Source: Favolaschia claudopus (lineage: Eukaryota; Basidiomycota; Agaricomycetes; Agaricales; Mycenaceae). Taken from it: 64,000 nucleotides of DNA. The stretch is taken from NCBI GenBank assembly GCA_037176885.1, contig JAWWNJ010000002.1, positions 434,001 through 498,000 on the forward strand, in the 5' to 3' direction. Shown piece by piece: positions 22,601 through 33,156 of the stretch; position 1 is the stretch's first letter, and every line of letters begins with the position of its first letter. Below the pieces are notes generated by a model. It worked only from the letters and a program-made list of their open reading frames with translations, had not been told where the DNA came from and did no database searches. Both the position numbers and the translations under genes were made by a program.

Positions 22601-23414
22601 TTTGATCTCATTCTGGTGTGTAGCAATGATCATTTTCTACTCTGCCTCATCACATTCTTATTCAGATGGACATTCAAATGCCCGTCATGAATGGGATCGA
22701 TGCAACCAAAGAAATTCGGCGGCTCGAAAAATTGAATGCCGCTGAAGGCTTTCCTCCTCCATCGCCCTCACTAACTATTCCCAACTCTGCCGGTTCGGGA
22801 TTGAACGCGGCCTCTCCGTACCGCTCTTCTGTCATCATAGTCGCGCAGACGGCGTCGTCGCTCAACAGCGACAGGGTCAAGGCGCTCGCCGCAGGATGCA
22901 ACGACTTTTTAACCAAGCCGGTGAATCACCATTGGTTGAATAATAAGGTGACGGAGTGGGGGAGCATCAAGGCGTTACAGATGTGGGCAGACATGCCGCC
23001 CCCCGGTGGTCAACCGAATGGTGCTGGCCTGATGCTTGCGAAGGAGGTTGCAGAGCGGTTGCACGTCCCCGAACGTGGGTTGAGCAGGCGTACCGGAAAA
23101 TCCGAGTCGAAGGACAAAGCAATGGAACCGACTGTAGCTCACCCATCAGCGGCGGATGGCCCAAAGGTCAAATCGTCCGGGGAAGACGCTAAACTCCCCG
23201 AGTCTCCGTCTTTACATGAGGGTTTGTGATGTCTTTTCGGTGAAATTTGGAGTACTCATATTGCCAACAGACACCACGGATGCAGAGGAGGACGCCCCCG
23301 AGGCGACTACGGGTATCTCTCGTGAGTTTATGTCATTACTTTTTAGGCTCGACTAATTCCTAACATGTGTTAGCGGAGCCAGCGCCTTCTGCCGACATAC
23401 CTCCCGTGCGGTGA
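19617..23414 (+). CDS. SSK1: SSK1-type response regulator of the HOG stress pathway
   Basis: Six exons fit in phase: 19617-20426, 20472-22437, 22491-22615, 22666-23221, 23271-23321, 23374-23414, giving 1182 residues. A long N-terminal region without known catalytic motifs ends in a receiver domain at about residues 920-1080: SVLIVEDNVVNQMQLAGFMR (acidic pocket ED), then DLILMDIQMPVMNGIDATKE (phospho-acceptor Asp in MDIQMP), the AQTASSL strand and NDFLTKPV (conserved Lys). The receiver is interrupted by a ~30-residue Ser/Pro insert (AEGFPPPSPSLTIPNSAGSG). SSK1 takes phosphate from the YPD1 relay and controls the MAPKKK SSK2. The Gln in AQTASSL is unusual, Leu being the common residue. The frame stays open upstream of the chosen ATG, so a start at 19503 is possible. 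Confidence 0.88.
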
Positions 23415-23881
23415 CGGTACTGGGCGGCCCTCGGCGTCATATTAATCGGGTGGATGGCGCTACGCATCCTTCACCCCATTTACCACGTCACGCTGAGGAT
23501 CGCCGTGTCTTTGCGCAGATTCATTACCAGTTCTCTCTGACAATTATTTGGCTTCCATGCAGTGCTCTTGATATATACACGTTTGCCTTGTTGTTCTTTA
23601 CTGCTTTTTATTTTTTCAGGGCTGGGAACGCGTGTGTAATTCTTGAACGATTTCCTTGTTCAGCGTGTACTTGTTTCTCCCAACTGTCTCTTTGTAGAAT
23701 GGGGGTATCCATATCGAGATAATATTTGCCCTAATCGGGAGAACTGTTATGCTTTGCGTGCGAAGATCAGCGGGGATTGCCGACGGAACCAATTCGACTC
23801 AATTCAAAGTCCGCGATCACCTCGGTGACCTCCACAAAGGGATCCACGAACTCGCGCTCACTGTCCGCGTCGACGACGACA

Positions 23882-26800
23882 ATGGCGTCGCCGGCGGTCA
23901 CCCACTCAAAGCAGCTCTCTATGCCTATCGATAGGCTTCTCAATGCCCCTTCCCCATCACCCCCACGCGTACAGCCGCATAATTCGCGTCAACTGCCACC
24001 GTTACCTGAAGTGCGCCCGGTATATGCAAGCGTTCATAGTACAGAGCCAGGATATACTTTGAGCCCTATGCACGATCCCTGGAGGCGAAGCTCCTCGTAC
24101 ACCTATCCAGGGTCTCTGCGCTCTAGTCCTACCAATACCTACCCCCCAAACCCCAATACGCGCCTAATTATTCCTAATCCCCCAAGTGTAAATTCCTGGG
24201 TCCATGCTACGAGGTCGCCATACGATGAAGATTCACTGGGTGTGCAATATCGTCTTTGATAATGTTGCCCAAAGCTGACATTCTGTTAGGTGCGTCGCGC
24301 AGACGGTCGGACCCCATTGTTTCCCCGTCGGGGGCATCTATATACTCCGAAAGACAAACTGGTGTGTTGTTCATCTAGAGCGCTCTATACATAATCCATA
24401 ACTCCACAATCTTTTTCTCCCTACATAGATCGTCACCGGCCCAGCAGAAGTTTGTCTTACGAGCCCTCATCTATCCCGCCAACCGGAAGTTATCATGCTG
24501 AGGTACAACGGCGAGGTTTGTTTGTTATGTCGCTGTTTCTTCTCGTTGCTTCCCGCTGACGACTTCGTTCAAGACTTTGAGAATGGACGTTCATCCTGTC
24601 AGAAACCCGACTCCTGCCTTGACGATGACTGATGACCTCTTTGTAGACCAACTCCAACACACATCCTACGAGCGGCAGGAGTCTCCTGGAATAGATCCTT
24701 CCCGTACCCCTTCTTTTTGATGCCCTGTATGAAGGCTAATCGAAATTTAGAATTTCAAAGAGGGGATCGGGCTTCTCTTCGCCTCGTCGCTAGAGGGAAC
24801 TCCCGGGAGAACTCGCCAGCATACGACTACTACCACCAAGAATTCAGTCAACAGGTGCTGCGTATCTTCCGCATTTGGTATATATTAGAAACTCAACTCC
24901 AACACAGAGGAAACGGGACGCTCTCCAGGTCGAAGATGCAGAGGAGCCTCCAAGGAAACGCAATTCCATTGCGAAATCTAGGGAGCACAAGACCGCCTCG
25001 AGTTCGTCGCCAACTTTACGATTTAGATTTGGGTTCTCGATCTGATCTGATCTTGATAGCTGGCACCAAGCGTGGCGGGAATACGGCAAAGAAACGCAGT
25101 GAACCCGTCGCGGCTCATAGTGGTAACGGTCCTTCGATTTCACCCAGAATAATTTACAGAACTGCAAATTTGGTCTCCAGGTCAGCTGCCAAACGCCATG
25201 TACACCGTGGAGAAGTCGGGAGGAAATCGAGACGATTGTATGCGTATTGTTTTCGTAGTCCGTTTGCATCGCCTGAATTTTTGGACAGCTCCACATAGGG
25301 TCGTTCCAGTCAAAATCTCGCGTGACACTAATCTCTTCTGCGAGGAACAGACCTCCCGATGCATGTCTACTCGCTACAAGAGCGATGAGTATCCCAAGTG
25401 CATCGCGTGCACTCGCCGTTGGGCAGGAGATACGTGCCGTTTCCAAAACCTCCGATCGTTCTATCGGGACAACAAGGGGACGTTGGTTGGTATGTCTTTC
25501 CTAGAGAAAGAAAACGGTAAGATACCGAACATGGAGTATCCCGATAAATGGAATATACCCCTCGGAAAGAACCATATTTCCCTGACGAAGGTGTGCAACG
25601 AGTATCATGACAATGAATCGGTTTGACTGATTCTACGGCCCTTCAGGAAATCATCGCTGCGGCGTTGTTGCCTACTCTTCGTGAAGAATTGCATCATGTC
25701 AATCTACCCCTCGTTATATATAGACCCCGCGAAAGTGAGGTTCGAGCCACCTGCGGTGAGTTACTTTACTATATTTGTTGTAGTATGCTTACTAAACCTT
25801 GTCAGACACTTGTCTGACTTCGATTTTCTGCTGCTCTTGGATGTGCCGCACTTGTGGACGCGAAGCATGTCCGGAATGTTTTGACCGAGTCAGAACTCTT
25901 ACTGTCGATGTCGGCTCGCCAAGCCAGGTTGCTGAGCTGCAAGACCGTAGAGATGAACTCATGCACGAGAACCCGTTTTTCCTAAACTGCTTGAAGCGGA
26001 AAGAGCACGGCGCCAAAGATTTTTCACCGATCACCAGATTCAGCAAGCCCGAGCTTAGCGAAGCTATTCGACAGATGGAGGAGCTTTTACAGGACGAAGG
26101 AATACCGATCCCAGAGCAATCTATCCCAGGCAGCTCCTCCGAATCTGTGCTGGCTGTTTTGAGGGCAAGCAGTCAAATTCCATCGCCGAAAATTGCCGCA
26201 TCTCCCTCTAACGATTCCGAGGCTACATTGGCCGTTAATGGCCATTCTTCTGGGCAGTCCATGTCCCCTTCTGTTTCCGGTCTTGTCTTTGACGATGTTC
26301 CGTCTCACGAAATATCGAGATTCGCGGAATCTGAGCTGACAATTGATGTCTTCCGGTCGCTCTGGGCTCGTGGTGATCCATTACTTGTCACGGACGCGGG
26401 CAAGAAACTCAAGATTAATTGGTCGCCGGAGTATTTCATTGAGAAATACGGGGAGCAGCCTGTCGTGTTGATTGAGTGCCAGACCGATGAAAACATGCGG
26501 ACCACAGTAGGCGAATTCTTCAAAGGTTTCGGCAAGTACCATGACCGAACCAAGTGTTGGAAGCTCAAGGTTAGTCGAAGCTTAATTGTGCATCGAGTTT
26601 CATGAACTATGTTCTTGAAAGGACTGGCCTCCGGAGAAAGATTTCAAAGCTGGTTTCCCTGAGCTGTATACTGATTTCAATGAAGCCGTCCCTGTTCAAG
26701 ATTATGTTCGCAGAGACGGAGCACTGAATATCGCATCGCATTTTCCATCGAACAGTGTCAGTCCCGACTTAGGTCTGTGCTCCTCTTTTCGTGCCACAAC

Positions 26801-27431
26801 ATCCCTCACATCCCACTCTTAGGACCGAAAATGTACAATGCCAACGCAAATCGAGAGAGTGATGGTTGCAAAGGGTCGACCCGACTGCACATGGACATGG
26901 CGGACGCGCTCAATCTCATGACCTACGCTGCTCCTGATGAGCATGGGAAAGAGGGATGCGCAGCTTGGGATCTCTTCCGCGCACAGGACAGTGATACGAT
27001 TCGGCGATTCATGCGAGACAAATATGCACAGAAAGGCGTCGATCCCATTCATCTGCAACAGGTGTATCTTGATGATGATGCGCGGCGCGAGCTGTGGCAA
27101 CAATACGGCGTCAAGAGCTATCGAGTTTACCAGAAGGCAGGGGAAGCTGTATTCATTCCGGCGGGATGCGCACATCAGGTCGGCCTTTGTTTACTCTTGC
27201 GACCGCATTTCTCTAACCATTCATTATCAGGTCCGCAATCTGAGCGACTGTATCAAAGTTGCAATCGACTTCGTGTCGCCAGAGAACATTGAGCGATGCG
27301 CGCAGCTCACTCGGGAATTCCGGAGCGTCAATCAGGCGAAGGCGTGGAAGGAAGATGTGCTGCAGCTCAGATCGATGATGTGGTTTGCCTGGCTTTCATG
27401 CTGCCGACAAGAGGATTTGGCAAGGGTTTGA
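23882..27431 (+). CDS. JmjC-domain protein, KDM3-like histone demethylase candidate
   Basis: The 3' part is clear. A zinc-binding region (EYPKCIACTRRWAGDTCRFQ; then CDTCLTSIFCCSWMCRTCGR and EACPECF) is followed by a linker. The JmjC domain then carries GSTRLHMDMADALNLMTYA, with HxD as iron ligands, and IPAGCAHQVRNLSDCIKVAI with the second His. The end EDVLQLRSMMWFAWLSC is typical. The family removes methyl groups from histone H3K9 using Fe(II) and 2-oxoglutarate. Exons from 25600 on join cleanly (introns at about 25573, 25755, 26571, 26773 and 27179). The 5' half is messy. MASPAVTHSKQLSMPIDRLL opens a disordered region, then blocks such as TPTQRKRDALQVEDAEEPPR and GQLPNAMYTVEKSGG sit in different frames. 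Single-base shifts or missed introns are needed near 24600, 24715 (T5 run) and 25370. Confidence 0.8.
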
Positions 27432-27649
27432 TTCCAAATACATTAACTCTGTTTCACTGGTATGCGAAGTTGACTGCATCTGTATTTCTACCAAGTGTAT
27501 ATTCCATGTAACCCATTGTCTGTATATAAACGAGCAATTGCAAGATTACACGCTTGCGGCTTGACGTCGAGTGAAGTCGTTTGCCCTACAACATCGGCGT
27601 AGTCGATAATCGCATTGAGATTCGGCAAGAGGAACAGAACTCGGACCGA

Positions 27650-29074
27650 TCACGGTGGTGGCTTGAGGATGTTCGCCATTCGTGCTTGCAGCATCTGCGA
27701 GGTCCTCTGCGCACCAGCCAGAGGCTCCCCACAAGGATCGGGGGCAAACTCAATACGAGCCGACTCGTATCCTGGCCGGGTGTGCATCATGCGCCATGCC
27801 TTTATACTATCCTCGATGTCGAGATATGCGATTACTACGCTCTCGTTGTCACTATAGGCAAGAACATGAATACCTGAAACTCAGAAAATAATGAAAGAAT
27901 GAACGCACATCTCAGCGCGCTCGATGGGTCCCCAACGTTTGAAGTCGTGACGTATCGCGTTGGGGGAAAGGAACGGAGTGGTAATGCGGAGACACCGCGA
28001 GGCGCCATGGTTCGCAACGCTGGCGACAAGGTGGGGCACTGGGCGCGCGAGCTGCGGTTTGTCTGCCTTCATCCATGCAGTGAGCCGCTGCCCTGAGAGT
28101 GTGATGCCTCGGTAGAATGCATGCCGCCAGAATGCCAGTGCAGCCTCAGGTTTGAGAAAGTCGACGAACTTTTTTGGGCGAACGCTGAGAAACGAACGAA
28201 AGAGTAGGTAATGAGACGCACTGCGACGCGATTATCGGGATGGAATGTGATCCGCTGTAGGATTCCACCACGGATATGGTCGCATAACTCAGCGACAGAG
28301 GTGTCGGATGGTACGTTGTTGAGAATGACTTGTCTCGCACCGTTTTGTACAGCTGCAGTGTAGGTTCGATGGGCAGACAAGCAACGGTCTTCTGCAAAAC
28401 CTACTCGTAATCCGTCCATGCGTAGGGTTTGTGCTGCCTGAGATTTTATGAAACAGAAGCTTAATTGAACAGTACTCCCTTACCCGCACTGCATGGTTCA
28501 CCGCCAGGAAATCCACAAATCCGTCACCATTGGGACGGAAAAAGATGCGGTCAAGGGGCCCGAACTGGGCCATTTGTCGGTGAACCTGTTCTTCTGATCC
28601 CAGTCGGTGGATATGGTGTATGAATATTGCCCGCGTGCCGACACGAGAGCCTGGTGTTGCGCCCTGCAGGCCATGCGTGTGGCGACCCCATTCGAATCTC
28701 AGACGCGCACCGCGTACAACTACCTCGTTTTTGGTTATTTCGCGATAAAACGCAACCGCCGTAGAATGTTCGAAAAACGTGAGCGAGACAAAGCGATCTT
28801 GGCCTAATTGCTTGCTTTTTATGCGGAATATTGGACCAAAGAGAACAAGACGCAGGAGTTCTTCGATGGGGACATCTAGAGGTAGATTAGCTACCCAAAG
28901 TGTGGTGGGCCGCGGTTCGTTGGGTCGCGAAGGTTTGAGAACGCGATTGACCCAATTGGTCGCTGATGCGACTCGAGCTGGTGCTACGCGCTCATTCTGT
29001 TGACTGTTTTTGCAGGTGGTCGATATTCTGCGCGACAGTCGAAGTTGAAGGAGCGCGGCACGCGTCAAGCTCAT
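27650..29074 (-). CDS. Multi-RRM protein with mitochondrial-type presequence (RRM-1)
   Basis: The N-terminus MSLTRAALLQLRLSRRISTT is rich in Arg, Ser and Leu, lacks acidic residues and looks like a mitochondrial import signal. Repeated RRM-like units follow: TTLWVANLPLDVPIEELLRL with RFVSLTFFEHSTAVAFYREI; RAIFIHHIHRL with DGFVDFLAVNHAV; RQVILNNVPSDTSVAELCDH with AFVDFLKPEAALAFWRHAFY; LRITTPFLSPNAIRHDFKRW with SVVIAYLDIEDSIKAW. It ends ARMANILKPPP (stop TGA, 27650-27652). The plus-strand gene at 33157-34622 is a paralog with the same order of units and two introns at equivalent positions. The last intron before IHVLAYSDNES is very short (30-35 nt) or hides a frame change. Role unknown; organelle RNA handling is inferred. 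It shares a 121-nt promoter region with the PNP gene. Confidence 0.75.
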
Positions 29075-29195
29075 GAAGGTCCGAAAGACCGAACGACGTC
29101 TCGGATGGTCCGAACGACCCGACTGATGCGGTATAATTTACAATGCGTTATCGCTTAACCTCTACCTCCTAGATTCCCCTTGTGTTTATACCCTC
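29075..29195. promoter_or_regulatory. Short divergent promoter between RRM-1 and PNP
   Basis: Only 121 nt separate the two start codons. It holds repeated GGTCCGAA strings (29078-29085 and 29107-29114) with related extensions (GACCGAACGAC and GTCCGAACGAC) that could be paired binding sites. No perfect TATA box was seen. Confidence 0.5.
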
Positions 29196-30394
29196 ATGCC
29201 AAACTACCCGGAACCGCCTTTCGCGGAGGCCATTGAGGCTATCAAGTCTCTTGTCCCTGAACGCCTACAAAAACCCTTGGTAGGCATCGTTTGCGGTTCT
29301 GGCTTGGGTGGTCTGGTCGACTGCATCAGGGAGCCTGTCCTTGTCTCGTACAACGATGTCCCTGGGTTTGCGGAAAGCTCCGGTATGCAAGGTGCATCTT
29401 CGAAACTATGCATCGTTCAAATCTATTCTAGTGCCGGGGCACAAAAGCTCTCTCGCGTTTGGTTTCATCGGCCACGATGGGATAGACGTACCTGTCGTAG
29501 CGATGCTTGGTAGGGTGCGTAGATGTTATCGATACCTGACTTTCCGGTGAGCAATTTAGTCTTTAGTTCCACCCATATGAAGGGCACGACATGCGAACTG
29601 TCGTGTATCCTATTCGAATTTTGGCCAAGCTCGGGATCCAACACCTTATCAGTGCGATTGTTTAGTTCTTCTCTGCCAGACAACGACTTACATATTCGAG
29701 GTAGTTACTAACGCCGCTGGAGGACTTAATCCTAAATTATCGGTCGGCACAAGTGAGCACTGATCCTCCTCAAAATACAACCTCCCACTCAATCTCTCCA
29801 GTTGTCGTAATTCACGACCACCTCGCCTTTCCCAATATGACGGGAATGAATCCATTACTTGGTCCATTAACGTCGCCAGAACATCCGCGATTTATACCTC
29901 TTTCCGATGCGTATTCTCCTACCCTTCGACGTCTCGCGTTCCTGGCAGCCCATCACCTGTCGTTGGACCCGGCCGCGCTAGCGGAAGGGACCTACGCGTG
30001 GGTCAGTGGCCCGACTTACGAGACCCCCGCTGAGGGGCGCTTCCTTCGTCAAGCCGGTGCAGACGTCGTTGGGATGAGCAGCGTTCCGGAGGTTTTGGCT
30101 GCGCGGGAGGTCGGGCTAAACGTCATGGTCCTTAGTCTCGTCACAAACGCCGTTGTCATCCCGGACGGTTATCGAAGTATTCGGGACGAAGTTCTAGCAG
30201 AGGTAGATTCATATGTCCTCTGCATTGACCTGAATGTCGCTAACTGTGGTGAACAGCTCGCGGGAAAGCGGGTTGAGCTGCCGGTCGCGGATGTGGTCTC
30301 TCATGAAGAGGTGCTGGAAGCTGGTAAAGCTAAAGGACAAGTTATGATGAAATTGGTGGAATGGGTGGTTGGCTCCATTCCATCACACATTTAG
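29196..30394 (+). CDS. Purine nucleoside phosphorylase
   Basis: PNP/MTAP-family hexosyl/pentosyl transferase. LVGIVCGSGLGGLVDCI is the phosphate-binding start; VPGHKSSLAFGFI follows after an intron, then VAMLGRFHPYEGHDMRTVVY and LGIQHLIVTNAAGGLNPKLS. Next come VVIHDHLAFPNMTGMNPLLG and SGPTYETPAEGRFLRQAGAD with the purine-binding Glu, then VGMSSVPEVLAAREVGLNVM and LSLVTNAV. These match trimeric PNP (purine salvage: nucleoside + phosphate to base + ribose-1-phosphate). Four introns are clear. A further 42-nt stretch (30212-30253) has intron-like ends (GTCCTC...AACAG) and a length divisible by three, so it may or may not be removed. ATG at 29196 is 121 nt from the RRM-1 start. Confidence 0.92.
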
Positions 30395-31153
30395 GGCTCA
30401 AATACTATTTTAATGGTTTCCAGATCAATCACGGCGGTGGTCTGATTCGCCAATATCGGGCGTGAAGCTTTCGGCCAGGGATCGATATCCTCCCGTTGTT
30501 CAGGTGTTGAATATCAGTAGGATCTTGTCGTGGTTCCGGTGTTGTTCTCTCCCACAACTATTTCGCCCTTCGCTGGGCGGTTTCCAAGTTCCCGGGAAGA
30601 AACTCGCTCCCGGGAAGAAACTCGCTGTCGGCAACACACGGGAAACTAGTATAGCGTCGTGGCTGACTCCACGTCGGATCGGTCTGCGAGGTAGCTTTTG
30701 GAGTTTAGGAATAACCCCCGCCACTGCAACACATGCTCCTAGCGGTTACCGTCTTTTGGACGCCGTCGAATCCCGTCTATGCTCGATAGCCGCTGAATGC
30801 TTCACGGCACCAGAAGCACACGCCAGCGATGCGGCCCCATTCCACCATTTATTTTAATTCCGCGAAGTGTTAGATCGGCGTCGAAGTCTTCAAACGAAGT
30901 CTTTCATGTAGGTGACAGTCGACGGCCTGTGAGCTCACCCCTACGTACATCTTGATCAGCACGTCGGCGTTTGCCTTTAATACTGGGTCGCTGTCAAGGC
31001 AGCGTCGCACTTCGATGCTTGCATGGGCATGGAACGGAGCGGCGACACTGTGCCTTCAAGTTTGGCTCTCATCAGCACCCGCCTTCCATCTCTGATACTT
31101 CTCAATACCCTTTGACGTGCACGTCTATCCATCAGCAGCGTAAGTAAGGGTCG
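30395..31153. other. Intergenic stretch with a perfect 18-bp tandem repeat
   Basis: No gene is supported. CCCGGGAAGAAACTCGCT occurs twice head to tail at 30591-30608 and 30609-30626. A 131-codon frame crosses it but its composition is not protein-like and no domain is visible. Confidence 0.5.
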
Positions 31154-33032
31154 ATGAGTTATATATCGCGGGGAGATGTAGTATCGCTCTTGGCCAGCCA
31201 GTATGGATTCTCCCTCCCCGCCAATCTCCGGGCACCTCATTCATTATGCGCATTCTATGCAGAGTACGCGCTTGGCGGCAGGTTTGTCTCGCTCTTCTGC
31301 TTCTTGTATTCAAGCTGATGGTTATTTCTGGTAGTTTGTTCTGCGACTGTTCTGCTCTATGACCACCGTAGGTCCTCGATCGCTGGCTTCGGCTTCGTTC
31401 ATATAATAGCCTTTCATGAAGTAATAACGCTGGATCAAGAGGTTTGTCTTATGAACTTCCTTGAAAATACCCCTGCGTTAATCTCTTTCCTGGTTACATA
31501 GATCGGACTATTTTGGGTAAGACAGGCTTCGGCGCATCCTCGATCCTCGAAATTATGGCTTCATGTCTGCGCAGCGAAAAGACTGGTCGCTGCTTAAATG
31601 CGTTTTCATCCTTGTGCGTACTCCAAAGTGAACGCCGTCGTCATTTTACTTGAACCGCGGTTAGCACCGATATCTGGGGCTTGCATACGTGCTGTATGTC
31701 AAATGAACCGTCTTCATCTTCGAGATTCCATCCAACGTATGATTTGATTGCTGCTAGAATAGCGCTCAATGGTAAGAAGCATCTATCGATTGTCCGTCGG
31801 GTTCTTATATGTTGTCCAGCGCTTCTAAATCCCAATGTTTCTCAGGCGGTGAGTGCTTAGTTGACTATGTGAAAGAGATCCTCCGCCGATTCTGTATCTT
31901 CGATGACTGCAGCTGTATGTCCGGCATTCACTAGTCTGGTGTTCTGCTGAATTATGGTATTTAGATGTAGGCCGAATTTTTCATGCTTCAAGCCTCGAAC
32001 GCGGTATTCATGACTACGCCGCAGGCACTTTCTGGTTTCGATGGGAGATGTGGGCTGGGACTGCGGTAGGCCATCCATGTCGTAGATCTTCGAGCTGATT
32101 TTATAAGGTGTTCAGGTTGTACTAACGTCGGAATGTAAATTATTCAGCTATACAAACCGTCCTGATGCGACAGACTCATGTTTTGTTTTCCTAGTGGTGC
32201 TTCTACTTTGGATATTTGTCATATACAACCGGAACGTCCACATCCTCGCGGCGCTAGCAGTGCTTTTCGTCGCAGAAACCATTTCTGTGGTGGTCATCCT
32301 CGTCCAATCCTTTGCCAGGCTGCAAAGTATTTATTCATTCGTTGCTCCCTCCACATGTGTTCTCACGACTTTCTTTCTATAGTCACCTCGAACATCATCG
32401 CACCTCACACCGAGCTAGGAAATTTCTGCTCTCTGAACAACGAGCCGCAATTTTTCTATTGGTACTGGCTGCCGGTGCTCATATACAATACGGTGAGGGA
32501 GACTTGCCTTTCTAGTTGCGACTAATTGAGTATAGAATCGTTCGCCTTCAGGCTATCTTCGCGCTTTTCATCGGTAAAAGCTTCAAAACGTTTCGGTTCT
32601 CCGAAGAACGCACACCCGAAGGTCGCTTGGTCGAACGCAGTTTTATCAATTTTCTCGTGTTGGTCTTGTTACCTGGAATGGCGAATGTGCGAAACTCTGA
32701 AAGTGCTGTTTTTCTGCCAGGATATTCGCCGCGTTTTTCTTCTGCTGTCTCTTCTGGATCATCGGGGATGTGAGCTTTTTTCTCTATCGGTTAAATTTTT
32801 TTTTTGGTCATCCTGAAATCCGCGCCAGTTTGCTCTGGCACAAATCCCCGTCGGATTCGTGCTCGCCTTTTCGATCACCAATTCGACTCGGCTGTTAATC
32901 AATATCCGACAAGCTTATTATTCGCGTGAAGCGGAGAATTTGGACAAACCTGTTGTGGCTCGCACGATATATGCGAATCAAGCACCGCCAGAAGAATGGT
33001 TGTTTGAGTTGAGAGCGCTGAAATTTGAGTGA
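31154..33032 (+). CDS. DUF6533-type seven-helix membrane protein
   Basis: Many short exons rebuild a membrane protein of a type very common in mushroom fungi. The N-terminal signature is VCSATVLLYDH, HEVITLDQEIGLFW, RKDWSLLKCVFIL, HRYLGLAYVL. Later helices are LLLWIFVIYNRNVHILAALA, FVAETISVVVILVQSF and FYWYWLPVLIYNT, then AIFALFIGKSFKTFR (loop to helix) and FINFLVLVLLPG; the last helix is FALAQIPVGFVLAFSITNST, followed by RLLINIRQAYYSREAENLD. The end VVARTIYANQAPPEEWLFEL is cytosolic in style. The family looks like receptors or transporters but has no established function. The middle (31680-32190) is not resolved exon by exon and the start MSYISRGDVVSLLASQYG is plausible rather than certain. 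Confidence 0.75.
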
Positions 33033-33156
33033 GAGGGTATGTAGGCACATGGATTGTGGAATTATTTTATCGCTAGAGACGCCTACTAGACTGTATTGTA
33101 AGACTGTGACTACTTAGACGGCAATCCGGCAATGCGAACACAAAAGTCAACAAAAG

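Noticed and set aside
30462..30857. 131-codon plus-strand frame after PNP
   Set aside because: Crosses an 18-bp tandem repeat and shows no protein-like pattern.
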